Shown here piece by piece: positions 23,625-32,159 of a stretch of DNA of 32,557 nucleotides. The position numbers and the translations under genes were made by a program. This DNA comes from Calothrix sp. MO_167.B12. GTDB lineage: Bacteria > Cyanobacteriota > Cyanobacteriia > Cyanobacteriales > Nostocaceae. How positions within the stretch are numbered: the first letter of the stretch is position 1; the number at the start of each line of letters is the position of its first letter. The notes beneath the pieces were generated by a model. The model had not been told where the DNA came from. It did not search any database and was given only the letters and a program-made list of their open reading frames with translations. Location: contig JASJCJ010000085.1 of the NCBI GenBank assembly GCA_030066045.1, positions 1 to 32,557 on the forward strand, given 5' to 3'.

Positions 23625-24431
23625 TCATAAATGATTGCTTAATGCAATCCATTGTTGCACACTCAGGTCTTCGGCACGAGCTTGGGGATTTATTTGTAGT
23701 TGTTCGAGTAATTGAGTAATGCGATCGCGTTCTATGATTGATTGTAAATTATTACGCAACATCTTCCTTTTCGCCCCAAATCCTAATTTTACTAAGGTTT
23801 CTAATTGCTTAGGATTGTTTGCTGGTATATCTATATTCCTAGGACGTAAACTAATAATAGCTGAGTCCACTTTGGGTGCAGGATAAAATGCTTTGGCTGG
23901 GACAATAGAAACCAGCTCGCATTCTGCCAAATATTGCACCCTGATTGTTAATGCACCACAATTTTTATTCCCTGGTTTGGCAACTAGTCTTTGTGCGACT
24001 TCCTTCTGAATCAATAATACAATCAACTCATAGGGTTGGGGGTTGGGTTGAGAGATTTTACCCAATAATTTTTCAATAATTGGTCCGGTGATATTGTAAG
24101 GAATATTAGCAACTACCTTGTGAGGGTTTTGAAACGTAGGGAAGTCTGCCAATAGGGAGGGTAAATCCAATGATAAGAAGTCTCCTTGCAACAATAAGAA
24201 GTTTTCTTTTTTACCAAATTCTTTTGCTAACAACTGACACAAATCGCGGTCAATTTCCACTGCTACTAATGACCTTACCAAAGGTAAAAGACGACGGGTG
24301 AGTATCCCCGTACCGGGTCCAATTTCCAGAATGCGATCATCGTTTTTGCATGATCCTGCCCGAATAATATCATTGAGAGCCTTTTCACTTTTGAGCCAAT
24401 GCTGGGCAAGGTTCCTGCGCGGTCTTACCAT
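23625..24431 (-). CDS. rsmA: 16S rRNA (adenine1518/1519-N6) dimethyltransferase
   Basis: KsgA/RsmA dimethylates two adjacent adenines near the 3' end of 16S rRNA during small-subunit maturation. The 268-residue protein starts MVRPRRNLAQHWLKSEKALN. It has the SAM motif ILEIGPGTGILTRRLL, the catalytic NIPYNITGPI (the N-x-P-Y motif of N6-adenine methyltransferases), and the C-terminal FGAKRKMLRNNL segment. All key residues are intact. It leads the probable rsmA-ispE-DUF3082 transcript. ATG 24431 is supported by the conserved N-terminus and by GGAG upstream. Confidence 0.96.
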   Translation of the reverse strand: MVRPRRNLAQHWLKSEKALNDIIRAGSCKNDDRILEIGPGTGILTRRLLPLVRSLVAVEIDRDLCQLLAKEFGKKENFLLLQGDFLSLDLPSLLADFPTFQNPHKVVANIPYNITGPIIEKLLGKISQPNPQPYELIVLLIQKEVAQRLVAKPGNKNCGALTIRVQYLAECELVSIVPAKAFYPAPKVDSAIISLRPRNIDIPANNPKQLETLVKLGFGAKRKMLRNNLQSIIERDRITQLLEQLQINPQARAEDLSVQQWIALSNHL

Positions 24432-24531
24432 GCGAAATCTCCATTCAATAATGCTTTTAAGTCAATCCTGGTTTTGCATTTCTTACTTTTTGCTTACTTT
24501 TAACACCCAGTTTTTCATCCTATAGCGTTAA

Positions 24532-27500
24532 TTATCCTTGGATAATGGGTATTTCGATCGCAAATTCTGTCCCTTTGCCAAAGGTGGATTGACAAGAAAG
24601 CTTTCCACCATGTTTTTCTACTACTATTTGGTAACTAATGGATAAACCTAAGCCAGTTCCCTTACCCACATCTTTGGTGGTAAAGAAGGGGTCAAATAAT
24701 TTTGCTTGCACTTCTGGAGGAATGCCTACACCATTATCACTGATATTAATAGTTACTTTATTTTTGGTGTTTTTTTCGGTCAAAATACGGATGCGGCTAG
24801 GGTTAGCTGCAATTTCATTATAGGTACGTTGTTGATTGTATTCCTCTAAAGCATCAATGGCATTGGCAAGAATATTCATGAATACTTGGTTGAGTTGACC
24901 AGGATAACATTCAATGGGAGGAAGGGAAGCATACTCTTTAAGAATGGTGATTTCTGGACGTTCTGGAGTTGCTTTCAAGCGATTCTGTAAAATCATTAAG
25001 GTACTATCAATCCCCTCATGGATATCCACCTGTTTAAAATCTGCTTCATCCAGACGGGAGAAGTTCCGTAGAGATAATACAATTTCCCTAATCCGTTGGG
25101 TTCCCATGCCCATAGAGTTGAGCAGTTTGACAATATCTATTTTCAGAAATTCCAAGTCGATGGCTTCAATTTCCTCCTCAATCTCTGACGGGGGATTGGG
25201 GTAATATTGTTGATAGAGTTCTAGGAGCCTTAATAAATCTTGGGTGTACTCTGTTGCAGGAACAAGATTACCGTGGATAAAGTTGACGGGATTATTGATT
25301 TCATGGGCAACGCCTGCTACCATTTGACCCAGGGAAGATAATTTTTCACTTTGGATTAATTGACCTTGGGTAAGCTGGAGTTCCCGTAAAGTCTTTTCCA
25401 AATCCTCAGCTTGTTGTTTTAATTTAATTTCTGCTTGTTTGCGATCGCTAATATCTCTAATAACAACTAATCCATGTTGTTTACCTTGGTACATACATAG
25501 GGTACCAGAAGCTTCAACATCAAATAAAGTCCCATCCTTACGTACATCTATAGCTTCACCATGAAATTGATGTCCTGCTTGGATAGTGTCGATAAAATCA
25601 GCAAATACTTGATGGTAGTCGGGGTGGATTACTTGCAAGGGATGCATATTCAGCAGTTCTTTATAGGAATAACCAAACATCTGACAAGCAGCAGGATTAG
25701 CTTCCACTACATTGCCAGTATCTAAATCATTAATCAGTATTCCATTACTTACAGCTTCAAAGATACTGCGGTATTGAGCCTCTTTCTGTCTTAATATATC
25801 TTCAATTTTTTGCCGATCGCGGGCTTCAATTGCTAGAGTAAAAATATCAGCAATGGAGCGAGCAAAACCTTCGTCTTCAGGATACCATTGCCAAGGTACA
25901 TCCACCTTCTCGATGCACAAAACACCTATAGTTTTTCCATTCAAGCGAATTGGGCAATCCAAAATGGCAGTAATGTTGAGGGGAGTTAAATAGCCTGTGG
26001 TAAATTCCTGAGTTCTGGGGTCTATATAGACATCATTAGCAGCAATAATATCTTCTGTTTCCACCGCTTGGAAGTAAGCAGGATAATCAGCAACCAGAAG
26101 TTGAAGCCCTTGGCTGTGTTGTTGAGTATCAACTTCATATAAATCCAAACATTGTAAATAAGTTTTATCTTCGTTGTATAACCACACACTTACCCGCTCA
26201 ACCCTCAAAGAGCAAGCTGTAGCAGATGTAATCTCTCGCCCTACTAATTGTAAATCTCCTTGGTAAATAATCCTGCTTTTAGCCAAATCACTCAACACGG
26301 AATTTTGAGAACGCAATCGCTTGGCTCGATTTTGTACTATCAACTCGGCTCGCTTGCGTTCAGTAATATCTCGAATAATTGTTAAGGCATGGGGCTTGTC
26401 ATGATAAACAAAAGTTGTGCCCATGACTTCAACGTCAACAAAGCTACCATCTTTACGTACATCAATAGCTTGACAGCGAAAATCATTCCCAGCCTTGATA
26501 GCAACAAGAAATTTTTCTAGCAGAAGGTGATAATCGGGGTGAATATAAGCTAATGGAGGTTTGCCAATGAATTCTTCATAGGTATAGCCATGAATTATAC
26601 AAGCTGAGGGATTTGCTTCCACTGCTATGCCAGTTTCTAAATCGGTAATCACTAAGCCATCACTAACAGCCTCAAAAATACTCCGGTACTGAATTTCCTG
26701 TTGGCGTAATTGATTAGTACGTTCCTCTACCCTTACCTCTAGCTCTTCATTAAGTTGCCTTAATTGCACCTCAGCTTGTTTACGTTTAGTGATATCATGG
26801 GCAACTGCATAATTATATTCTTTACCATTAAATTCCAAATAGTTAATACTAACTTCCACAGGAAATTCTCGACCGTCTTTGGTTCGATAAACTGATTCTA
26901 AAGTCAAAATTTGTTTTAGTGCCTTGAGTTCTTCCCAATGGAATGACCAAGAATCAATAGATAGTGCAGCATCAATATCAAAGATACTCATATTTGCAAG
27001 CTCGCCATGGGAATATCCCAAATTACGGCAACTAGCTGCATTCACATAAAATAAGCTACCATTCGGTTCAATTAAGAATACGTTATCGTTGATGTTATCT
27101 AGGGCAAACTGAATTAACTCCAAATTAGTTTCAGCTTGCTTACGTTGTGTAATATCTTCAATAGTAATCAAAACCCCAACCACATTACCCCCACCATCCC
27201 GCAAAGGAATTTTATTAGTGTCTAGCCAAGCTTGTCTGCCATCAGCCTGTTGTTGGGTTTCAATTATATGTAACTCCGGTTGACCAGATTCCATTACCCG
27301 GCGATCGCATTCACGATACCATACTGCCTCCTCAGGTGTCCAAGGCATATCATCTTCACTTTTACCAACAATTGCCTCTGGAACACCAAAGCCAGTTACT
27401 CTAGCACCATTACGGTTGCATCCTTGATAAATATAATTACGATCTTTCCAGAAAATCAACTGGGGGATGTTATCCATCACCAGCTGGAGTAATTCTTGAG

Positions 27501-28131
27501 ACTCTTGTAGTTTAATTTTAATTTGATTTTGAGCGATCGCTCCAGCAAAATTCAACCCAGCCTTTTTTAAAATAGATCTTTCACCATCTAACCATTGACG
27601 CTCATCCTCACCATTACCCAATATAATTATCCCCCACAACTTATCTTGAATTAGGATGGGGATACTTAGAAAAGAAACTATACCCTGAGATTCCCAATGC
27701 GATCGCACAATCTTAGGTAATTTTTGCACCAATACATTTACGCAATTACCCTGAGAAAATATTTCCTCCCCCACAGAAAACACATCTTGATAAGGCATAT
27801 TTTGGAAATTAGGAGGGGAAGGAACCCCAGAATCAACCCACCACCAACATTGATTGAATACAGGTTCTTTAGTCTCAGAATATTCCCAGATAGAAACATA
27901 CTGGGTATTAGTTGCAACACCCAACGCCCCTAAAGCTTGACTAATAGACTGCTCAAAATCATCAATCGTCAACAAACAATTACTGGCTTGGAGAACAGCA
28001 TTCAGCAGGCAGTTTTCCTGGAGAAAAGCTTGATTAGACTGCAAGCTAGCAACCTTTTGGCGCAGTGTAATTATTTCCTCCTGGAGAGATGCGTAAGTTT
28101 GTTTATCCAGAGTTATAGAGTCATCAGCCAT
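24532..28131 (-). CDS. Multi-sensor histidine kinase: GAF-PAS-PAS-PAS-GAF-PAS-HisKA-HATPase
   Basis: A 1199-residue soluble sensor kinase with no membrane helix. Approximate order: coiled coil 10-40, GAF 55-200, PAS 210-335, PAS 336-455 (VSINYLEFNGKEYNYAVAHD), coiled coil 452-485, PAS 480-597, GAF 610-775, PAS 787-902, coiled coil 905-930. The kinase core has phospho-acceptor His943 in VAHEINNPVNFIHGN, an N box around NILANAIDAL (1086-1095), DNGVGIP (1132), FFTTK, and GKGTGLGLSI (1157-1166). The third and fourth PAS domains are close copies (QYRSIFEAVSDGL and QYRSIFEAVSNGI). No response regulator is adjacent, so the partner and signal are unknown. ATG 28131 has no strong ribosome site visible. 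Confidence 0.95.
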   Translation of the reverse strand: MADDSITLDKQTYASLQEEIITLRQKVASLQSNQAFLQENCLLNAVLQASNCLLTIDDFEQSISQALGALGVATNTQYVSIWEYSETKEPVFNQCWWWVDSGVPSPPNFQNMPYQDVFSVGEEIFSQGNCVNVLVQKLPKIVRSHWESQGIVSFLSIPILIQDKLWGIIILGNGEDERQWLDGERSILKKAGLNFAGAIAQNQIKIKLQESQELLQLVMDNIPQLIFWKDRNYIYQGCNRNGARVTGFGVPEAIVGKSEDDMPWTPEEAVWYRECDRRVMESGQPELHIIETQQQADGRQAWLDTNKIPLRDGGGNVVGVLITIEDITQRKQAETNLELIQFALDNINDNVFLIEPNGSLFYVNAASCRNLGYSHGELANMSIFDIDAALSIDSWSFHWEELKALKQILTLESVYRTKDGREFPVEVSINYLEFNGKEYNYAVAHDITKRKQAEVQLRQLNEELEVRVEERTNQLRQQEIQYRSIFEAVSDGLVITDLETGIAVEANPSACIIHGYTYEEFIGKPPLAYIHPDYHLLLEKFLVAIKAGNDFRCQAIDVRKDGSFVDVEVMGTTFVYHDKPHALTIIRDITERKRAELIVQNRAKRLRSQNSVLSDLAKSRIIYQGDLQLVGREITSATACSLRVERVSVWLYNEDKTYLQCLDLYEVDTQQHSQGLQLLVADYPAYFQAVETEDIIAANDVYIDPRTQEFTTGYLTPLNITAILDCPIRLNGKTIGVLCIEKVDVPWQWYPEDEGFARSIADIFTLAIEARDRQKIEDILRQKEAQYRSIFEAVSNGILINDLDTGNVVEANPAACQMFGYSYKELLNMHPLQVIHPDYHQVFADFIDTIQAGHQFHGEAIDVRKDGTLFDVEASGTLCMYQGKQHGLVVIRDISDRKQAEIKLKQQAEDLEKTLRELQLTQGQLIQSEKLSSLGQMVAGVAHEINNPVNFIHGNLVPATEYTQDLLRLLELYQQYYPNPPSEIEEEIEAIDLEFLKIDIVKLLNSMGMGTQRIREIVLSLRNFSRLDEADFKQVDIHEGIDSTLMILQNRLKATPERPEITILKEYASLPPIECYPGQLNQVFMNILANAIDALEEYNQQRTYNEIAANPSRIRILTEKNTKNKVTINISDNGVGIPPEVQAKLFDPFFTTKDVGKGTGLGLSISYQIVVEKHGGKLSCQSTFGKGTEFAIEIPIIQG

Positions 28132-28218
28132 AATCTTGTCAATTGCCAGTTTAGTAACAGTGAAGCTTCAGTACTTTATTCATATTTCCCAACTTCACCC
28201 CAGCAAATAACATTTTAC

Positions 28219-29676
28219 TTATATACCTGATAATTGATGGCGAATTAATATCCCCTTCAACGTCTCATTCTCAGCCTTCAAAGCTAAATTTTCCGCTTCT
28301 AACTCCCTAATTCTTTCCTTCAATGCCTCCTTAGTTGTACCTTGTCTATGAATTACCACCTCTCGATATATTTCTAAATTTACATCCTCATTCATCCAGC
28401 GTTGATAAGTTTTCGTATGCTCCTGCACCGTATGCCCCATATAATCAGCCATAGTTTTAATGGGAACCCTCAGCCTATGCCCCCGAATAGCATAGGCATG
28501 ACGTAAATCATAAGGACGAAAACCAATATTTGTATTTCTAAATCGAATATGGATTTTAGCAGTTTGATTGCTTAAACTACCACTAGGCTCCGGCATTGTG
28601 ATATTCTTTAAATCAAATAATTCTACCCAGTGAGGGTGTAAAGGAGGAATACCACAAGTACGTTCCCCAGTCTTAGTTCCCCCAGTTAAACTAGGATTTA
28701 AACTCACTAAATGAAACCCATTTTTGGCATTCGCAAACCCCTGTAAATCAATCGCAAATAACTCATGGGGTCTTAACCCATAAGTTGCTAACATCCCATA
28801 CATCCACTGCCATTGTTCCGGAGCGATCGCATTCTCTTTACTAGTATATATTGATAAGGGATTACCTATTTGTTGAAAACCCTGAATTACCTCCTCATCC
28901 GTGGGAACTTGCCGCAAACTGGGATTAGGCAAAGGAGTAGCATAAGAATTAATGATTTTCGTCCCATCAAAACCACAAAAATCGCAGAATTTTTTTAATT
29001 GCCATACTAAAAAGAAACGAGATGAACTGTTAGGTTTCGTCTTTTCTAAAGCTTGTTCCAATACAGGTAAAGATAGAGGCACATCCCAATCTAACTTTTT
29101 TAAATGCCTCAGATAATGGCTTTCCCAAGTACGGATTCCTTGACGGTTCTGCTCATGGGTTTTCCAAAAACCTTGCTCATATTCACCAACCAACTCTCGA
29201 ATTAACTTCTTGGGTTTATTCGCAGCAGCTAAAACCAACTTCTGCCCTTGCTTACCCAAAAGTTCCGATGTCCACTGAAACTGCCTCGTAATTAATAATA
29301 AATCTAATTCCCTCGCTTTTGCGATCGCAGTCTTTAAACCCACATCATTAGCAGTAAAACCCAAAGAAAGGGTGTACTGTTTATTCGGACTACCATTCTT
29401 ACCCACATCACCCGGTTTACAAGGGAATGTTCCCTGCAAACCAATAGATTTGTAACCAGTAAGCTTTAACTTTACCCTCACCTTGTCTAAACTTAAAGCA
29501 GTATTAGCTTGCCCCACACCATGCTTAATCCGCAAATACTCCCGTTCAACCTTGGCACACTCATCCCTTAACTTTCCCTTCCACTGTTTCCACCTAGATG
29601 GTTCCCACTTATCAATTGATGTACCATCCCATTCAGCCTTACGAGGATCGTAACTACTAGTTTCCTGAATTGACAT
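28219..29676 (-). CDS. Tyrosine recombinase, XisA/XisC-like
   Basis: A 485-residue phage-integrase-type recombinase. The catalytic half shows Arg302 (YGLRPHELFAIDL), Arg392 in RPYDLRHAYAIRG, His415 (YMGHTVQEH) and the nucleophile Tyr424 (KTYQRWM). The residue before Leu-Arg, normally the first active-site His in HxLR, is Tyr389 (YDLR). An R-Y-R-Y set and this length recall the heterocyst excision recombinases XisA and XisC, though I cite that from memory. The N-terminal half (1-250) has a basic start and an arm/core-binding region. A leucine-zipper-like coiled coil follows at about 453-475 (RIRELEAENLALKAENETLK). It lies 87 bases from the kinase start and may mark one edge of an integrated element. 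Confidence 0.88.
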   Translation of the reverse strand: MSIQETSSYDPRKAEWDGTSIDKWEPSRWKQWKGKLRDECAKVEREYLRIKHGVGQANTALSLDKVRVKLKLTGYKSIGLQGTFPCKPGDVGKNGSPNKQYTLSLGFTANDVGLKTAIAKARELDLLLITRQFQWTSELLGKQGQKLVLAAANKPKKLIRELVGEYEQGFWKTHEQNRQGIRTWESHYLRHLKKLDWDVPLSLPVLEQALEKTKPNSSSRFFLVWQLKKFCDFCGFDGTKIINSYATPLPNPSLRQVPTDEEVIQGFQQIGNPLSIYTSKENAIAPEQWQWMYGMLATYGLRPHELFAIDLQGFANAKNGFHLVSLNPSLTGGTKTGERTCGIPPLHPHWVELFDLKNITMPEPSGSLSNQTAKIHIRFRNTNIGFRPYDLRHAYAIRGHRLRVPIKTMADYMGHTVQEHTKTYQRWMNEDVNLEIYREVVIHRQGTTKEALKERIRELEAENLALKAENETLKGILIRHQLSGI

Positions 29677-29690
29677 AACTTCCCAGTTCC

Positions 29691-29972
29691 TGATACCAAT
29701 CTGAAAAATTATTGCAACATATACCCAACAGTATGACTACTAATTTGATTGATTCAGCCTTCATTTTTGACTAAAAAATAGACTGGATACAAGTCCCCGG
29801 ATTTATCCGTGGAAAGTCAAAAATATTTTCTGAGTTTCAAACCCTTGGATAGCCTACACCTACATTGATGAGATAATAATTCTAAATTCTCCTTGACTAA
29901 TTTTGTACTGATTTTAAACTACAAACAGCGAAATTAATAGCAGAACCTAATAACATCATTAGGAAAATAATT
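29691..29972. other. Gap with a half MITE end and a family hairpin
   Basis: It begins with ATACCAATCTGAAAAATTAT (29691-29710), similar to the left end of the element at 20610. At 29798-29809 CGGATTTATCCG, flanked by CAAGTCCC and TGG, is a minus-strand copy of the hairpin family at 28-287. No gene is visible before the lipoprotein start at 29973. Confidence 0.55.
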
Positions 29973-30530
29973 ATGAAAACTAACCAACTATCTATTTTTA
30001 CCATTATTATTGCGATCGCTATTACCATTACCAGTGGATGTTCCTCCAGCAACGTCTCCCGTCAACCAGAACCAGAGAAAAACATACCAACCAACTCTAC
30101 CTCCAAAAACCGAGAAACAAACCCTTCTAGCCCCAGCTTGGCTAAACTGAGAGCCAAACCATTAGATAAAGAACCTCTAGGAGAAACCATTAACACTACC
30201 ATATACACCAGCGACACCCAATGTCAGAAACTGATACCCAAACAAGTAGCCGTCTCCGCAAACAAGCCCATCAATGCTGCCATAGCTCAGATTATAGAAC
30301 AACAAGATAGCGGAGACTTTAACCTCTCTGGGTATCGCCTCAGCGTCAAAAATGGTACAGCCACCATCGACTTACGCATAGCTCCCAAATCTCGCAGACA
30401 AATAATGTCCCTCTCCAGTTGCGAACAATTTGCCCTATTTGGTAGTTTACGCAAAACCCTCACCAGTAATCCTCAGTGGAATATCAAAAGAGTTCGTTTC
30501 ACACAACTTGGAGAAGATATTATTTTTTGA
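29973..30530 (+). CDS. GerMN-domain lipoprotein
   Basis: A 185-residue exported lipoprotein. A hydrophobic signal (QLSIFTIIIAIAITI) ends in the lipobox TSGC, with Cys23 as the probable lipidated residue. A polar Ser/Pro/Thr-rich linker follows. Residues about 75-183 resemble a GerMN domain: NTTIYTSDTQCQKLIPKQVA, PINAAIAQIIEQQ, YRLSVKNGTATIDLRIAP, then FALFGSLRKTLTSNPQW. GerMN proteins are found in spore germination and, in cyanobacteria, as envelope lipoproteins of unknown role. The TGA stop (30528-30530) is followed within five bases by the hairpin at the end of a tnpB remnant, which may now act as its terminator. Confidence 0.82.
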   Translation: MKTNQLSIFTIIIAIAITITSGCSSSNVSRQPEPEKNIPTNSTSKNRETNPSSPSLAKLRAKPLDKEPLGETINTTIYTSDTQCQKLIPKQVAVSANKPINAAIAQIIEQQDSGDFNLSGYRLSVKNGTATIDLRIAPKSRRQIMSLSSCEQFALFGSLRKTLTSNPQWNIKRVRFTQLGEDIIF

Positions 30531-30534
30531 CACT

Positions 30535-30554
30535 CCCCCGAATTAATTCGGGGG
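30535..30554. repeat. Perfect 20-base palindrome at the edge of a tnpB remnant
   Basis: CCCCCGAATT / AATTCGGGGG. It lies between the GerMN gene stop and the broken tnpB frame, where the right-end hairpin of an IS200/IS605-type element is expected. It contributes the last meaningless codons of the tnpB frame. Confidence 0.65.
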
Positions 30555-30914
30555 ATTCTAATTTGGCGGTTGCGTTTTTCGGTGATAGCAGCAGGTTTGT
30601 TAGACCAAAAGCCTTGAAGTTTATTCTCTTTAATTGTTGCCACTTGTTTGTTGTACCAACGATTTAGGCTTTTGAGATGTTTCCCATCAACAATAAAACT
30701 TGTACCAAGATTAGAAACGCAAGTTAACCAGTTGTTTAAACCGTGGTCAATTCCCAATACCCTGTTTCTATCTACATCGGATGCTACAACATCATTCCTA
30801 TAGACAAACTCCACATAAAAACAACGATTTCTAGGCAGAATTATTAACTCCTTAATATCCTCAAACCTTAAATTCGACGGCATAGGTAGGGTGAAAGAAT
30901 CTAGCTTAAACTTT
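30555..30914 (-). pseudogene. tnpB: Middle fragment of tnpB (IS200/IS605 family)
   Basis: The minus-strand frame reads PKFKLDSFTLPMPSNLRFED, IKELIILPRNRCFYVEFVYR, then VLGIDHGLNNWLTCVSNLGT, FIVDGKHLKSLNRWYNKQVA and AAITEKRNRQIR. This is the region of TnpB around the first RuvC aspartate (GIDHGLNN). The N-terminal domain before about 30914 is missing. The frame runs into the terminal palindrome soon after KRNRQIR, so the RuvC-II glutamate, the zinc ribbon and the C-terminus are gone. It is inactive. It is a different tnpB portion from the two other remnants in the window. Confidence 0.85.
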
Positions 30915-30990
30915 GGAATTATGAGCGCAATTATAATGATTTCAACATTTTATTCACATCAAACGTAATTCATAATTCATAATTTTGCCC

Positions 30991-31026
30991 CTTCACTCCT
31001 TCACTCCTTCACTCCTTCACTCCTTC
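30991..31026. repeat. Heptamer array (CTTCACT)n at the end of the RHH gene
   Basis: About five copies. On the minus strand the unit reads GGAGTGA or AGTGAAG, and the TGA stop of the ribbon-helix-helix gene (31009-31011) falls inside it. Confidence 0.9.
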
Positions 31027-31278
31027 ACCAGCAAGCCACTGTTCGAGTAGCTCTGCGACGATATCACTCATCTGTCGCTCCTGAGAAACCGCAACAGCCT
31101 TAAGTTGTCTGTGTACAGCCTTAGGAAGATAAAAAGTAGTACGCACATAATCAGGATTGGTACTCTTAGTTTTACGAGAAGATTGTTCTGAATCTACTGG
31201 TAACTCATCCCTATTTTGACGACTGCGTGCAACATCAATCAACTCATCAAACCGACTCATTTTTCTCTTCTGATTCAT
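31009..31278 (-). CDS. Ribbon-helix-helix DNA-binding protein, probable partition partner
   Basis: An 89-residue protein. The N-terminal 50 residues are polar and flexible (MNQKRKMSRFDELIDVARSR). The C-terminal part is a ribbon-helix-helix fold: YVRTTFYLPKAVHRQLKAVA for the strand and first helix, then MSDIVAELLEQWL. That layout fits ParG-like centromere-binding proteins, and the gene follows the ParA gene on the same strand. The frame extends to 31365, but ATG 31278 has AAGGGGGG just upstream and gives a natural start. The last residues (EGVKE) and the stop are encoded by the heptamer array, so the original C-terminus has probably been replaced. Confidence 0.8.
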   Translation of the reverse strand: MNQKRKMSRFDELIDVARSRQNRDELPVDSEQSSRKTKSTNPDYVRTTFYLPKAVHRQLKAVAVSQERQMSDIVAELLEQWLAGEGVKE

Positions 31279-31376
31279 ACAGAAACCCCCCTTATTAACT
31301 ATCAGCAAACAAAGAAAATAAACGCAATATTTGTTAATATTTCTTGGACTTACCAAAATACCCACAGCTTAGAATT

Positions 31377-31410
31377 TCATCCCTCCTTCCCTCCCTCACT
31401 CCTTCTCTCC
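31377..31410. repeat. Degenerate heptamer array at the end of the ParA gene
   Basis: CCTCCTTCCCTCCCTCACTC-type units. On the minus strand the array supplies GAGAAGGAG and the TGA stop (31396-31398) of the ParA gene. Confidence 0.7.
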
Positions 31411-32001
31411 TAACTCAAACACCTCCTTCCCAACCTCTGCATAACATCGCCACGCAATTTGAGCATAAGCATCCTTAACTGCATTCACAGGTATACCTTC
31501 CAATGCTGCACGTTGAAACACAGCTAATCGCCTAATCCCACCTTTAAATATAGGTAATCTCGCACCTAACAAAGCATTCCTCGCCTCCTCCCCTGCATTA
31601 TTTGGACTGGGAGGAATGATAGTTAATAAAATCCGGTAATTTACCTTATATCCCCGCAATGCATCAACCATGTTCAAGGTAGCAGCTAATGCGATCGCAT
31701 CTGGAGTACAAGGTATAATTAACAAATCACACCCCCTTGCCAGAATTTTCAACTCCCTGGCATCAGGCTTAGTTGGCGTGTCAATCACTATATGCTCATA
31801 AAGCCTTGCTAAATCCACCCCCTGCTTCTCATCAGCCACTTTAAAAGGCAATTTACCCCTATCAGCCCAATCCAATGCACTGCGGTTTAAATCCCCATCC
31901 ACAAGTAATGTGTCTGCTTGACTTTGCAAATATGTAGCAAGGTGTAATGCTGTTGTCGATTTTCCTACCCCCCCCTTAAATGCCGCTACGGTAACAATCA
32001 T
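31396..32001 (-). CDS. parA: ParA-family partition ATPase (small, ParF-like)
   Basis: A 201-residue Walker-type ATPase. The deviant Walker A motif AAFKGGVGKSTTALHLA (residues 7-23) has the signature lysine of ParA/MinD proteins. LLVDGDLNRSALDWA holds the A' motif, and HIVIDTPTKPDARELK the Walker B region. It has no N-terminal HTH domain, like the short ParF-type proteins that act with a separate ribbon-helix-helix partner; such a gene follows 117 bases downstream. These pairs segregate plasmids or integrative elements by forming ATP-dependent assemblies on DNA. Iterated sequences lie just upstream (32050-32150). ATG 32001 fits the conserved start. The C-terminal GEKE and the stop come from a heptamer repeat. 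Confidence 0.9.
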   Translation of the reverse strand: MIVTVAAFKGGVGKSTTALHLATYLQSQADTLLVDGDLNRSALDWADRGKLPFKVADEKQGVDLARLYEHIVIDTPTKPDARELKILARGCDLLIIPCTPDAIALAATLNMVDALRGYKVNYRILLTIIPPSPNNAGEEARNALLGARLPIFKGGIRRLAVFQRAALEGIPVNAVKDAYAQIAWRCYAEVGKEVFELGEKE

Positions 32002-32051
32002 TTTTGATTACAAATGAATATAGTGTTGCAAATCATACCAGAGTTTTGTCT

Positions 32052-32144
32052 TAGATGTACAGACATTTAAATGTTTATTAAATGCCTAGATGCTTAGACA
32101 GTAGTGAATTATTTGAATATTTAAACATCTGAACTTTTAAACAT
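32052..32144. promoter_or_regulatory. Iterated sequences upstream of parA (candidate centromere/operator)
   Basis: Two direct repeats TAGATGTACAGAC (32052-32064) and TAGATGCTTAGAC (32087-32099) match at 10 of 13 positions. Between them lies the palindrome ACATTTAAATGT (32063-32074). Two direct TTTAAACAT repeats (32120-32128 and 32136-32144) are spaced 16 bases apart. Type Ib partition loci carry such iterons upstream of the ATPase gene, where the RHH partner binds. Binding here is inference. Confidence 0.45.
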
Positions 32145-32159
32145 AACATCTATGCAACT

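Noticed and set aside
28132-28218. Attachment site of the recombinase
   Set aside because: No repeat of this stretch was found elsewhere in the window, so a left attachment site cannot be supported.
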